From Cyprinodon diabolis (taxonomy: Eukaryota; Chordata; Actinopteri; Cyprinodontiformes; Cyprinodontidae), in the NCBI GenBank assembly GCA_030533445.1, contig CM060072.1:26559609-26623608 (forward strand): 64,000 nt of DNA. Reading direction: 5' to 3'. Position numbers and translations under genes: made by a program. Shown piece by piece: positions 63,353 through 64,000 of this stretch. The first letter of the stretch is position 1. Each line of letters starts with the position of its first letter. The notes beneath the pieces are model-generated. The model did not search any database and was not told the origin of the DNA. It saw nothing but the letters and a program-made list of their open reading frames with translations.

Positions 63353-64000
63353 AGGGGTAACCAATAAAATAAACCAGCGGGGTACGAAAAAAGAAAAACA
63401 ACCAGTAAAGCAGACATTTTTAATTATAAAATGTTATTTTAAACAGCATTTAACACCGAAATAAAAATGCAGATGTTTATGCATCCATGTTATACATCAA
63501 ATTTTTAAATAAAAAAATACAATGTTTTTCCATTTTTAAATATAAATTGTTTTTAACGTAGAGAACAACAATCTTTCAGTTTGGTATATAGACAATTTCC
63601 TTACTCACTTTTTTTTTTTAAAACACTTCAACTGACTTTTTTTATTTTTTATGGCTTAATGAGAGCAGTGGGCTTTAGGCTGCCCTGCAAGGCTTTAAAC
63701 TTGGGTTTGATTGGCGACAAAGCCATTCTAAAGCACATATCAAGGTGGTCATTTTGAGCCTGGATCCATATTTATTTTTGATTATGGTCATGATGGAGAA
63801 TCTTTCTCTGCTCTCTTTTTCTCATCGTCTTCTCCTTCTTTCCCAGCTTCCCGGCTTGCCACAGGTTTGCCTGCTGTGTCTAAAATTAGCCAGAAGCAGC
63901 AACCCTGACTGACAGCAGCTAATCGGCTAATTTGTGGCCTGTTGCCAGATGCTCTGCATGGCTTTACCATACAAACGGCGCAAGTGACATTTAGACACTG
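63353..64000 (-). mobile_element. hAT element end with transposase C-terminal relic
   Basis: A hAT-like terminus caggggtaaccaa starts at about 63354. Inward on the minus strand, about 63812 to 63675, the frame reads ERFSIMTIIKNKYGSRLKMT then TLICAL and stops at TAA. This resembles the C-terminal F..M..IK.KYRS.L...HL..AL segment of ZBED5-like hAT transposases. The other end is outside the window. Confidence 0.45.

Overview
The window is vertebrate nuclear DNA and almost certainly from a ray-finned (teleost) fish. It is AT-rich, its genes are split into many small exons with consensus splice sites, and it is full of repeat families typical of teleosts: Tc1-like elements, hAT elements with 8-bp target duplications, tRNA-derived SINEs, fish L1, and LINE 3' tails. 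No bacterial, organellar or viral gene organisation is visible.

Two host genes lie head-to-tail on the minus strand. (1) mink1, a Ste20/germinal-centre kinase (Misshapen-like kinase 1): its start codon is at 41966 and 18 coding exons run down to 2479. They encode about 737 residues: the whole kinase domain, the coiled-coil Gln/Glu/Arg-rich middle region and part of the proline-rich linker. The C-terminal linker and CNH domain lie beyond position 1. (2) pld2, phospholipase D2: its last nine coding exons (63187 to the stop codon at 52089) encode about 366 residues, including the second HKD catalytic motif. The 5' exons with the PX/PH domains and first HKD motif lie beyond 64000. PLD2 immediately upstream of MINK1 is also the arrangement I recall from human 17p13.2. 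All 27 exons listed are in phase with their neighbours.

The rest is introns and about 9-10 kb of intergenic sequence, largely built from transposable elements. Landmarks by region: a degraded Tc1-like element (about 541-2400); a hAT element with target duplications (5300-7520); a structurally complete Tc1/mariner element with an open 331-aa transposase (8143-9776); a TTAA-flanked MITE (11840-12360); a palindromic hAT-type MITE (12541-12753); a nested block at 20.8-28.7 kb (a gene-like ORF split by a hAT element that carries an L1, with a second hAT MITE just upstream); MITEs at 31.1-31.9 kb; a fold-back repeat (34.5-35.0 kb); an internally deleted hAT encoding a 110-aa protein (37578-38724); a small two-gene THAP-containing element (45501-46364); tandem SINEs (47.1-47.6 kb); a truncated LINE (50.7-51.3 kb); and two copies of one dispersed repeat in pld2 introns.

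The two host genes show no direct functional coupling in the sequence. Both products act in signalling at membranes or the cytoskeleton, but their adjacency reads as conserved synteny. The observations most worth a second look are the 110-aa truncated hAT protein, the convergent THAP element, and the intact-looking Tc1 element.
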